Shown here: positions 55,174 through 63,700 of the stretch, one piece after another
Layout of the letters: every line of letters begins with the position of its first letter
Position numbering within the stretch: position 1 is the stretch's first letter
From: CAJXYS01 sp913063035
Lineage (GTDB): Bacteria > Pseudomonadota > Alphaproteobacteria > Rhodobacterales > Rhodobacteraceae
Length of the DNA: 64,000 bases
Assembly: GCF_050586465.1 (NCBI RefSeq)
Contig: NZ_JBOCEG010000002.1
Coordinates: forward strand, 124,001 to 188,000
Direction of reading: 5' to 3'
Translations under genes and position numbers: made by a program
The notes under the pieces: model-generated
Told to the model about the DNA's origin: nothing
Database searches by the model: none
The model's input: only the letters and a program-made list of their open reading frames with translations

Positions 55174-57272
55174 TGACGGAATGGACCATCAGTCTAAGGA
55201 AGAACTTTCAGTCCGAGTTGCTCGCGCTCCCGCCCAAGGAAAACGCGCAGATCCAAAAAAAGCTTAGCCAGCTAGTGGAAGACCCGTTACCCGACGCCAA
55301 GGTCAAAAAACAGCTGAAGAATTGGAAGGGCGGAAACGTCTATCGGATCCGCAGCGGGGACTATAGAATATTCTACAGTATAAAAGAGCCGTTCATCAGT
55401 CTTTTGGCTCTACGCCGGCGGAGCGAAGACACTTACGACGAAGAAATCGAAGCCTTGAACTTCGGTGGTCCAGAGGCTGCCGAAGGATGGCCCGTCAAAG
55501 ACGCCAGTGTGTCCAAAGCGGCCTATTGGGAGAAGTTCGCCCGACAGCAACAAGAGTCGGATAAACGTCCGCTTCCAGAACCGCTGACGTCCGAGTTTCT
55601 CGACCAATTGTTCATACCGAAAGAACTACACAAGCGCCTACTCGCGGTCGGCTCGGAGGAAGAGCTTCTCGATTGTCCAGGGGTCGAGGACGAGCTCCTT
55701 CTTACAATTCACGAAGCTTTATTCGAAAAGCCCTTGAGCGAGGTGCTTCGGCAGCCTGAATTTATTGCAGACAGCGTGGATGACCTGTTCCGATACAAGT
55801 CAGGCGATCTTCCAGGGTTTCTTTTGAAGTTGAGCCCGGGGCAGGAAGCGCTTGTAAGATTCAATTTAGAGAGCACGAGGCCGACTTTGGTCAAGGGCGG
55901 CCCCGGCAGCGGAAAGAGTACTGTTGCGCTCTATCGCGCAGCCGAAACCGCTAGAATGTTGGCCAGAGAGGGAGTGAGGGAACCGCGAATACTCTTTACG
56001 ACCTATACGAACGCTCTGACCAACGTCTCCAACTCTCTGCTGCGAACGCTCTTTCCTGAGCGGCCAGAGGCGGTCGTCGTCAAAACTGCCGACAGCTTGG
56101 TGAGGGAGATAATTGAAGAAAGTGGGCTTCGCTTCGCCCCGGCGAACGAGGTGCAAATGCGGGAAGCGCTGCGCCGCGCTCTGGAGCAGGCGTCGCTCGG
56201 GGAAAATGCACTGGAGCGAAAGAGGAACAAGGACGCTATTTCTCGTTTTTCGGAGAGCTACTTGCTGGACGAGATTTGTGCAGTTGTCCTCGCGCATGAC
56301 CTGCCGGACATAGAGTCGTACCTTGATGCACCCCGGATCGGGCGGATGGAGGCGCTGTCCGAGACCGAACGCAAGCTTGTATGGAAAATTTCCCGATTGT
56401 TCTTGTCCGAGTTGTTTCTTCAGAAGGTTGAGACTTGGAGTGAACTAAGGTCTAAGGCTGCAAAGTTGGTCACAAGCCAAGCGACGAACCTGTCGTTCGA
56501 TGGAGTAATTGTCGACGAAGTTCAGGACCTCGAACCCTCTGTCGTCTCCCTGCTTGCGAAATTGAGTGACCGACAGGGCACCGTTTTCCTGACCGCCGAC
56601 AGTCGGCAATCGATTTACCGCTCGGGTTTCGATTGGGCCGAGGTGGTTTCGTCGCTCGGGTTGGAGGTCGAGATATCGGAACTTCCGGGGAACTATCGCT
56701 CGACCGAACAAATAGACAAAGCAGCCAAGAGTTATTTTCGGGAAGGGAAGCCAGTACAAAGACATGAGGAACTTTACGCCCACGAGGGGCCCCTTCCATT
56801 AGTCTTGGCAGCTGACGACGAAGAGAGCGAGGTTCGATTGATTGCCCGATACATCGAAGGTGCGGCGAAGGAACTTCGACTTCCCATGTCATCGTGTGTG
56901 ATACTGGTGCCCACCAAGAAACAAGGTCGCAGAATAGCATCCGGGCTTTCTGGGCTTGGGGCACCGGCGGAATTTTCTCTGGGTCGTGAGCTGGACATCA
57001 CGAGCGATGCCGTGAAAGTCGTGCCTTTCCAATCTGCGAAAGGGCTGGAGTTTCCGGTTGTGGTGATCGCTGGATTGTGGCCGTCCGACTACCCCTTCGT
57101 TCCCAAGGGAGCCAGCTCGGGTGAGATCGAGGAACTTCGTCAGCTACAACGAAGAATGATGTACGTCGCAATGACGCGCGCGATGCGCGCACTCATGTTG
57201 GTGAAGCCTAAAGGTCAGAGTACAAAGATGCTTGAGCCACTCGATCCAGAGCTGTGGGACCTCAGGGCTTAA
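55173..57272 (+). CDS. UvrD/REP-like helicase with N-terminal RelE/ParE fold
   Basis: The protein has 699 residues. Residues 1-90 match the RelE/ParE toxin fold (QIQKKLSQLVEDPLPDAKVK, NVYRIRSGDYRIFYSI). An SF1A helicase follows: VKGGPGSGKSTVALYRA at about 238, VIVDEVQDLEPS at about 445, LPGNYRSTEQI, SAKGLEFPVVVIAGLW at about 620, and YVAMTRAMRALMLV. No separate antitoxin gene is adjacent, so the toxin-like domain more likely guides nucleic acid or ribosome binding. The ATG overlaps the stop of the RecD-like gene, so the two form a cassette. Confidence 0.85.
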   Translation: MTEWTISLRKNFQSELLALPPKENAQIQKKLSQLVEDPLPDAKVKKQLKNWKGGNVYRIRSGDYRIFYSIKEPFISLLALRRRSEDTYDEEIEALNFGGPEAAEGWPVKDASVSKAAYWEKFARQQQESDKRPLPEPLTSEFLDQLFIPKELHKRLLAVGSEEELLDCPGVEDELLLTIHEALFEKPLSEVLRQPEFIADSVDDLFRYKSGDLPGFLLKLSPGQEALVRFNLESTRPTLVKGGPGSGKSTVALYRAAETARMLAREGVREPRILFTTYTNALTNVSNSLLRTLFPERPEAVVVKTADSLVREIIEESGLRFAPANEVQMREALRRALEQASLGENALERKRNKDAISRFSESYLLDEICAVVLAHDLPDIESYLDAPRIGRMEALSETERKLVWKISRLFLSELFLQKVETWSELRSKAAKLVTSQATNLSFDGVIVDEVQDLEPSVVSLLAKLSDRQGTVFLTADSRQSIYRSGFDWAEVVSSLGLEVEISELPGNYRSTEQIDKAAKSYFREGKPVQRHEELYAHEGPLPLVLAADDEESEVRLIARYIEGAAKELRLPMSSCVILVPTKKQGRRIASGLSGLGAPAEFSLGRELDITSDAVKVVPFQSAKGLEFPVVVIAGLWPSDYPFVPKGASSGEIEELRQLQRRMMYVAMTRAMRALMLVKPKGQSTKMLEPLDPELWDLRA

Positions 57273-57532
57273 TAGTGAGGCAAGTGAGTTTCGGGCGAAG
57301 AAAAAGCGAAATCGCAATTAAATTGCCATCAACTCTTGATCGTCTCCGGAATATCCACGAACTTTTGCCTGGATGGGTTTGGCTTTTTGCAAGGGTCGGC
57401 CGAGCACTTCGTCGGTGCAAAAGTCAACGGACGCTGTCTTTCCTCGGGCCGAATCGGCCGACAAAAGCCCGAACTACTCTCGATCTGCAACGGGTGCCGA
57501 TGTCGGCGTATGAGGTACGTACCCGATGAGCT
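57273..57532. other. Gap between convergent genes, weak frames only
   Basis: Two overlapping plus-strand frames (57254-57529 and 57336-57545) have no ribosome binding site. The latter ends in a Cys-rich CNGCRCRRMRYVPDE stretch, which could be a remnant of a longer gene. I do not support either as a gene. Confidence 0.3.
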
Positions 57533-58048
57533 TCATGCTCCATAATCCATTGGATGAGTTTCGAGTTCGTCATTCTTGAGTAGTCGTGCCAATCGATAGA
57601 ACGTTTTGCGTACAACCTTGTTTGGCTCGTGCGCAAAAAGCACGCTCATTGACGACGTCATGCCAGGACCACCCGGATCCATCAAGGACCCTGGAAGATC
57701 GTGCGCGCCTGCGTCTTCCAAGAGGGTGACGATGAGGCGCTGAAGTGCATAGCCTTCAATTTCGACATCTTCGTCTTCTGGCTGGAATCTTTCTCTGGCG
57801 TATTTCCAGATGTGATCAAGGTCCTGGTTCTTGAAAACAGGATCCCTGTTCTCCGATATGCGTCGCACGAAGGCCTCCTCAATCCTGCTGGAAACCTCCC
57901 CGTAACGATCGAAGAGTGCACCGCCGTAGCAATCCAGAAAGCTTCGGTCGAGGCTGGCGACGAGATGTCCGCATTCCCAGTACTCGGGAGAATTGCAAAT
58001 CGGGCAGACGACGTCTCGGCCCGTTTCTTCGTCGATGGTCATGGCCAT
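57533..58048 (-). CDS. Hypothetical protein with N-terminal zinc-type motif
   Basis: The protein has 171 residues from ATG 58048, with AAAGGA upstream. VCPICNSPEYWECGHLV near the N-terminus is a CxxC...CxH zinc-type cluster. The rest is mostly helical and charged (DHIWKYARERFQPEDEDVEI, VVRKTFYRLARLLKNDELET). It is 61 bases downstream of the metallophosphoesterase on the same strand, so the two are likely co-transcribed. No family is recognised. Confidence 0.65.
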   Translation of the reverse strand: MAMTIDEETGRDVVCPICNSPEYWECGHLVASLDRSFLDCYGGALFDRYGEVSSRIEEAFVRRISENRDPVFKNQDLDHIWKYARERFQPEDEDVEIEGYALQRLIVTLLEDAGAHDLPGSLMDPGGPGMTSSMSVLFAHEPNKVVRKTFYRLARLLKNDELETHPMDYGA

Positions 58049-58109
58049 GTATCCTTTCGTTCGTTCTCGTCGGCCCAGTTCGGTCGACGGATCGTCGTCT
58101 TTTCTCGGC

Positions 58110-59030
58110 TCAATCGACCACGATGTTCGCGAGGTCGATCCGTTCTCCAAGTTCGGAGGTGCGGTATGCGACCAGCGGTCCGTCCTTGCCTGCCGAATAG
58201 TCCAGGCAGAGAGCGTTGCGTGACTGCTGCTCGGGCTCACCGCTCAGCCAGTAATGGCCAAAAAAGACCGGATGTGCGTCTTCGGCGTAGACCGAAGGCC
58301 TGATATGCGCGGGCAAATCCAAGTTGGGCAGTTCCGTCGGATCGGGGACCGAGAGCGCCATGTCTCTCCAGGTGCGGGCATCCCCATTCCACCACTGGAG
58401 TCTTACTTCCCGTCTCAAGTTGCCACCCTCATCGACAAACGAATAACCCTCCGGTAGCTCGCTTTCGGGCCCTTTCGTCGTCGTCTCGACGAGGCCGTGA
58501 AGCGCCTCACCGATCTTTCCAGCTTCGATGAACTGATCGTCGGAGAGCCGCCCATTGATTGTGACCTTCGCAAGCCGCGAGACGACGTCCTCGTCCCAGC
58601 AGGCGTGAACGAACCGGAACCCGTAGGATTCGAGAAACAAGGGAAGCGACTTCATCCAGTTGATCGCCTCTGAGGTGGGGTCGGAGCCAATCGGAAACTC
58701 TTTCAGAAACGACGCATGCTGCTTCAGATTTTTGTGAGAATGTGGGCGGAGCGGAAGGCCGTTCTCGGGATCGACAGTGTGAAACTGGATTGCGTTGAGC
58801 TCGTGGTTACCCATCACTGCCATCGCCGTCCCCGCATCTATCATGTGGCGGATGATGTCGATCACCTCGGCGTTCTTTGGGCCGCGGTCGATGAAGTCGC
58901 CCAAAAAGATACAGGTGCGCTCGGCGTCGGGGTGTCGCCACGCTCCGTATCGTTTCGCGTAGCCGAGCTGAGTGAGCCGCGCGGTAAGCTTATCTGCCTG
59001 TCCATGGATGTCGGGAATGATATCGAACAC
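58110..59030 (-). CDS. Calcineurin-like metallophosphoesterase
   Basis: The protein has 306 residues from GTG 59030, with GAGAGAGGTAG upstream. The metal motifs are in order: PDIHGQ, FLGDFIDRGP, VMGNHELNAI, FVHACWD, and FFGHYWL. It belongs with PrpE/ApaH-like phosphatases, which hydrolyse phosphoproteins or dinucleoside polyphosphates. In an island this could degrade a nucleotide signal, but the substrate is not known. Confidence 0.85.
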   Translation of the reverse strand: MFDIIPDIHGQADKLTARLTQLGYAKRYGAWRHPDAERTCIFLGDFIDRGPKNAEVIDIIRHMIDAGTAMAVMGNHELNAIQFHTVDPENGLPLRPHSHKNLKQHASFLKEFPIGSDPTSEAINWMKSLPLFLESYGFRFVHACWDEDVVSRLAKVTINGRLSDDQFIEAGKIGEALHGLVETTTKGPESELPEGYSFVDEGGNLRREVRLQWWNGDARTWRDMALSVPDPTELPNLDLPAHIRPSVYAEDAHPVFFGHYWLSGEPEQQSRNALCLDYSAGKDGPLVAYRTSELGERIDLANIVVD

Positions 59031-59069
59031 TTACTACCTCTCTCATGAAATAACTCATGTTTTCAACGC

Positions 59070-59372
59070 TTAGGCGTGCTCGGGTGGCCGTACCTCCACG
59101 TCCCGTAGGGACGTTTCAGCGGCCTGTCGGGACCCCATCACGCGGTATCGGTCGATTGGGAGAGACCGCTGTGTAGTGCGACTCTTCGCGGTCCAATACC
59201 AGGACTGGATGAGGTCGATGCCGGCGATGCCGATCCTCTGTACCACCCCGTCCCGTGCAGACTTCGGATCTTCTGCTGAAAATACTTCGACGATGGAGCC
59301 TTTGGACACGGGCATGCTCTTGCCATCGTGTGTCCTCCAAGGACCCCAAGCGCCCCGCCAGATCTGGCTCAT
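59070..59372 (-). CDS. Small hypothetical protein
   Basis: The protein has 100 residues, with GAGGC upstream of ATG 59372. It looks beta-rich (KGSIVEVFSAEDPKSA, GIDLIQSWYWTAKSR) and has no recognised domain. It is divergent from the RHH regulator and upstream of the metallophosphoesterase, so it may share the operator region at 59435-59503. Confidence 0.55.
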   Translation of the reverse strand: MSQIWRGAWGPWRTHDGKSMPVSKGSIVEVFSAEDPKSARDGVVQRIGIAGIDLIQSWYWTAKSRTTQRSLPIDRYRVMGSRQAAETSLRDVEVRPPEHA

Positions 59373-59434
59373 GCGCTTGCCTCACAAATGATGTCAAGGA
59401 ACTGAGACCTGTTGCGGCCTCACTCGACAATATA

Positions 59435-59503
59435 GTGATACGTGTTACGTATTACAAGGTTTCTGTGTTACTTTTTTTGAAAGAGTGATACATTTCGTGT
59501 TAC
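59435..59503. promoter_or_regulatory. Tandem 7-bp operator cluster (GTRWTAC)
   Basis: Three back-to-back units GTGATAC, GTGTTAC, GTATTAC cover 59435-59455, with the perfect inverted repeat ATACGT-GTT-ACGTAT inside. Further copies lie at 59465-59471, 59485-59491 and 59497-59503, the last ending just before the ribosome binding site. The unit is near-palindromic, as for ribbon-helix-helix sites. The cluster spans the promoter of the RHH gene, so autoregulation is likely. Confidence 0.7.
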
Positions 59504-59515
59504 GGAGGCTGCTCA

Positions 59516-59779
59516 ATGGAAGACAAACCCATATCCGTCAGGCTCGGCGCTCGCAGAATGGATGCTCTGGAGCGTTACCTTGAGGCGCATCCGGACGAGA
59601 ACAGGAACGGCGTCATCGCCGGGGCAGTCGAGATGTATCTCCGTGAAACCGGCTTTTGGAAAAATGAATTGCCACGCGGCTCAAGTGTCGATCATCCCGA
59701 CGATCGCAAACGACCGACACTTTCGGAACGGGTCAAGCGGCTCGAAGAGATTGTCGCGAATTTCACAGGTCAGGAGTGA
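59516..59779 (+). CDS. Ribbon-helix-helix regulator
   Basis: The protein has 87 residues. The N-terminal KPISVRLGARRMDALERYLE followed by NRNGVIAGAVEMYLRE is a CopG/Arc-like ribbon-helix-helix domain; the tail is a short coiled coil (LSERVKRLEEIVANF). GGAGG lies seven bases before ATG 59516. The clustered 7-bp sites upstream suggest it represses its own promoter and perhaps the divergent gene. Confidence 0.82.
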   Translation: MEDKPISVRLGARRMDALERYLEAHPDENRNGVIAGAVEMYLRETGFWKNELPRGSSVDHPDDRKRPTLSERVKRLEEIVANFTGQE

Positions 59780-60158
59780 TACTTCGGGCAAATGCCAGCT
59801 TGCCGGACATAAGCGTGGCAACGATTTCTTAATTGAATACAGCCAATCATGAAGAGTTCGGGCCAATCGCCAACTACAGGCAATAGCGTTCAGGAGAGAA
59901 TTGGAACCCGGATTTTGTGGTCTGTAGTCCAGGGACATGCGGGCACGAATGTATTGGACAACAGGCTGCTTATGGGTGGGGTATCGACTACGATTGGGCG
60001 ACAGCCACTCTAGTTGCTCTCGCGAGTCGAATTGGCGGCCGTTGAGGCAAGCCGGTCCAGCTGACTGCAATTAAAGAAGTCAAGGTGTATTCCGAGGTGG
60101 ATTGAACACAAAGGACGCCCAGAATATCTCTATTTTTCAGTGCTTTAAGAGATATAAA
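59780..60158. other. 379-base right-end gap of the island
   Basis: No frame with a ribosome binding site or a recognisable domain is present. It lies between the RHH gene and the att site and may hold integrase/excisionase arm sites; I saw no clear repeat array. Confidence 0.5.
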
Positions 60159-60172
60159 TGGAGCGGGCGATG
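60159..60172. repeat. attR, 14-bp copy within tRNA-Gly
   Basis: TGGAGCGGGCGATG is identical to 20707-20720 and forms the 3' end of the tRNA-Gly gene, keeping it intact after insertion. Confidence 0.92.
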
Positions 60173-60233
60173 GGATTCGAACCCACGACCCCAACCTTGG
60201 CAAGGTTGTGCTCTACCCCTGAGCTACACCCGC
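60159..60233 (-). tRNA. tRNA-Gly(GCC)
   Basis: Read on the minus strand, the acceptor stem is GCGGGTG/CGCCCGC with an encoded CCA. The anticodon arm CAACC-TTGCCAA-GGTTG contains GCC. The T arm GTGGG-TTCGAAT-CCCAT is normal. The 3' end points into the island and is the integration target. Confidence 0.97.
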
Positions 60234-60318
60234 ATCCTTGTGTGGAGCGTGAGATAACCAGTCTCGCCGGGGCCTGCAAGGGGAAAATTGGCCCCTGCCG
60301 CCGGATTTTTCGGGCCGC

Positions 60319-60705
60319 TCAGCCCAGCGCGTGAAAGATGTTGCCGAGGGCGCCCAGCAGGATCACCGAGAAGGTCGCGACCATGCCGAGCGTGCGCAGC
60401 ACAAGCGGCGGATCGGTCAGGCGGATCGCCAGGGCATGGACGATCCGGCCGGCGACCAGCAGCAGACCGAGCAGGTGAATCGCGAGGCCCGGCGCGCCCT
60501 GCAATTCGGCCAGGGCCATCAGCAGCAGCGCCAGCGGCGCGTATTCCGCCATGTTGGCGTGCGCCCGGCCGCGGCGCAGAAGCTCTGGATCGTCCCCGTC
60601 ACCCAGGAGGATGCCGCTGCGAAAGCGGTACATCACCACCGACAGGCTGAGCGTGACGTAGAAGAGGGCGATGATACCGGCGTAAAGCGGCGTGACTGAC
60701 AACAT
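60319..60705 (-). CDS. MAPEG family membrane protein
   Basis: The protein has 128 residues with four hydrophobic helices. YAGIIALFYVTLSLSVVMYR, then RRGRAHANMAEYAPLALLLM (the conserved R-x-H-x-N-x-x-E), and LLGLLLVAGRIVHALA fit the MAPEG pattern. The family includes glutathione-linked membrane enzymes; the bacterial members of this type are of unknown substrate. It is core chromosome just outside the island. Confidence 0.88.
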   Translation of the reverse strand: MLSVTPLYAGIIALFYVTLSLSVVMYRFRSGILLGDGDDPELLRRGRAHANMAEYAPLALLLMALAELQGAPGLAIHLLGLLLVAGRIVHALAIRLTDPPLVLRTLGMVATFSVILLGALGNIFHALG

Positions 60706-60783
60706 GGGACGGTTCCGGCCGTGAACTCGTGACACGGGGCAGCATAGCCGATTCCGGCCGCGCGTCCACGGCCGTGTGCCGCC

Positions 60784-63700
60784 TCACTCCATTTCGACAA
60801 GCAGGTCCTTGGCGTCGATCTGCTGGCCCGGCGTGACATGGACCGCCGCGACCTTGGCGTCGCGCTCGGCATGGATGCCGGTTTCCATCTTCATCGCCTC
60901 GATGGTCAGCAGCAGGTCGCCCTTCTTGACCTTCTTGCCCGCCTGGGCCGAGACGCTGGCCACGACCCCCGGCATCGGCGCGCCGAGATGGTTGGGGTTG
61001 CCGTCCTCGGCCTTCGGACGCTGGCCGGCCTCGGCCTTGACCTTGCGGTCGGGCACGCGGATGACGCGCGGCTGGCCGTTCAGTTCGAAGAAGACCTTCA
61101 CGTCGCCGTCCTCGTTGGTCTCGCCCACGGCCTGCAGAAGGATCTCCAGCGTCTTGCCGGGGTCGATCTCGGCCGAGATCTCCTCGCCCGGTTCCATCCC
61201 GTAGAAGAAGGTGCGCGTCGGCAGCGTGCGCACCGGGCCATACATCCGGTGCCGGCCCATGTAGTCGAGGAAGACCTTGGGATACATCAGGTACCCGTTC
61301 AGGTCCTCGTCATCGATCTTGAAGCCTTCGAGTTCCTCGGAAAGCGTCTTGCGCGTCGCTTCCAGGTCCACCGGGTCAAGATGCTTGCCCGGGCGCGACC
61401 TGTCGGGTTTCTCGTCCTTCAGCACCTTCTTGACGATGGCCTCGGGAAAGCCGCCGGGCGGCTGGCCGAGATTGCCGCGCATCATGTCGATGACCGAGTC
61501 GGGGAAGGCCACGTCGGTGTCCGGATCCTCGACGTCGGCGCGGGTCAGGCCCTGGCTGACCATCATCAGCGCCATGTCTCCGACCACCTTCGAGGACGGC
61601 GTCACCTTCACGATGTCGCCGAAGACCTGGTTCGCATCCGCATAGGCGCGGGCGACCTCGGGCCAGCGATCTTCCAGCCCCAGCGAACGCGCCTGGGCCT
61701 TGAGGTTGGTGAACTGCCCGCCTGGCATCTCGTGGAGATAGACCTCCGAGGCTGGGGCCTGCAGCCCGCTCTCGAAGGCGGCGTATTGCTTGCGGACCTG
61801 TTCCCAGTAGCCTGAGATCTCGCGGATCGCGGCGATGTCGAGCCCGGTATCGCGGTCGGTGTGGTGCAGCGCCTCGACGATGGAGCCGAGACAGGGTTGC
61901 GAGGTGGCGCCGGAAAAGGCGTCCATCGCCGCGTCGACCGCGTCGACGCCCGCCGCGCAGGCCGCCAGCACCGTTCCCGCCGAGATGCCGCTGGTGTCAT
62001 GGGTGTGGAAATGGATCGGCAGGCCGACCTCTTCCTTCAGCGCGGGGAAGAGCGCATGCGCCGCGGCCGGTTTCATCAGCCCGGCCATGTCCTTGACGCC
62101 CAGCACATGCGCCCCGGCGTCGCGGAGCGCCTTGCCCATCTCGACATAGTATTTCAGGTCGTATTTCGCCCGGTCCGGGTCGAGGATGTCGCCAGTATAA
62201 CAGATCGTGCCCTCGCAGACCTTGCCGCTCTCGATCACGGCGTCCATGGCGACGCGCATGTTCTCGACCCAGTTGAGGCTGTCGAAGACGCGGAAGACGT
62301 CGACGCCGGTCTCGGCGGCCTGGCGCACGAAGAACTGCACCACGTTGTCGGGGTAGTTGGTGTAGCCCACCCCGTTCGAGGCGCGCAGCAGCATCTGCGT
62401 CATGATATTCGGCATCCGGGCACGGATGTCGCGCAGCCGCTGCCAGGGGCATTCCTGCAGGAAGCGGTAGGCCACGTCGAAGGTCGCGCCGCCCCAGCAC
62501 TCGACCGAGAAGAGATCGGGCAGACGGTGCGCGTAGGCGCCGGCCACGTTGATCATGTCGATCGAGCGCATCCGGGTGGCCAGCAGCGACTGGTGGCCGT
62601 CGCGCATCGTGGTGTCGGTCAGCAGCACTCGGTCCTGCGCCGCCATCCAGTCGGCGACGGCCTGGGCGCCCTTTTCCTCGAGCAGGGTGCGCGTGCCCGC
62701 GGGCGGCGTGCCCTCGGGGTGGCGCGGCGGGCGCGGGGCCTTCGCTTCCGCCGGCGGGCCGCCGCGCCCGGTGGTTTCCGGGTGGCCGTTGACGGTGATG
62801 TCGGCGATGTAGGTCAGGATCTTGGTCGCCCGGTCGCGGCGCTTCTTGAAGTCGAAGAGATCGGGCGTCGTGTCGATGAACTTGGTGGTGTAGGCGTTCG
62901 AGAGGAAGACCGGGTGCTTGAGCAGGTTCTCGACGAAGTTGATGTTGGTCGCCACGCCCCGGATACGGAACTCGCGCAGCGCCCGGTCCATCCGGGCGAT
63001 GGCCTCGTCCGGCGTCGGTGCCCAGGCGGTGACCTTCACCAGCAGCGAGTCGTAGTAGCGCGTGATCACCCCGCCCGAATAGGCCGTGCCCCCGTCAAGC
63101 CGGATTCCCATGCCGGTGGCCGAGCGGTAGGCGGTGATGCGGCCGTAGTCGGGGATGAAGTTGTTCTGGGGATCCTCGGTGGTGATCCGGGTCTGCAGCG
63201 CATGGCCGCGCAGCAGCACCTGCTGCTGGCTGGGCGTGCCGGTGGCGTCGGCCAGGGTCGCGCCCTCGGCGATCCGGATCTGCGCCTTGACGATGTCGAT
63301 GCCGGTGACTTCCTCGGTCACGGTATGCTCGACCTGGACCCGCGGGTTCACCTCGATGAAGAAGAACTCGGAGGTGTCCATGTCCATCAGGAACTCGATG
63401 GTGCCCGCGTTCTGGTAGCCCACCTGCCGCGCGATGCGCAGGCCGAGTTCGCAGATCTCGCCGCGCTGTTCCTCGGTCAGGTAGGGCGCCGGGGCGCGTT
63501 CCACGACCTTCTGGTTGCGCCGCTGCACGGTGCAGTCGCGCTCGTAGAGATGGAAGATGTTGCCGTGGGCGTCGCCGAGGATCTGCACCTCGACATGGCG
63601 GGCGCGCTCGATCATCTTCTCGAGGTAGCCCTCGCCGTTGCCGAAGGCCGCCTCGGCCTCGCGCTTGCCCTCGCGGACCTTCTCTTCCAGCTCGTCGGCC

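Larger units (their letters stand above)
20707..60172. mobile_element. 39.4-kb integrative genomic island at tRNA-Gly
   Basis: The borders are two copies of a 14-bp sequence (20707-20720 and 60159-60172), the right one being the 3' end of an intact tRNA-Gly gene. A P4-type integrase sits just inside the left copy. Content is accessory: AlpA-like regulator, primase/helicase, membrane operon, DISARM locus, helicases, RHH regulator. Parts are visibly richer in A and T than the chromosome. No conjugation, capsid or terminase large-subunit genes were seen, so it is probably non-conjugative or satellite-like and defence-loaded. Confidence 0.93.

Noticed and set aside
55173..55445. Stand-alone RelE toxin of a toxin-antitoxin pair
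   Set aside because: The RelE-like part is continuous with the UvrD-like helicase and no antitoxin-sized gene is adjacent.
57336..57545. 69-codon frame ending in a Cys-rich tail
   Set aside because: Starts at TTG without a ribosome binding site and runs into the end of the convergent gene; perhaps a remnant, not a supported gene.
20707..60172. CRISPR array or prophage structural module in the island
   Set aside because: No regularly spaced repeats, cas genes, capsid, tail or large terminase genes were seen on either strand.
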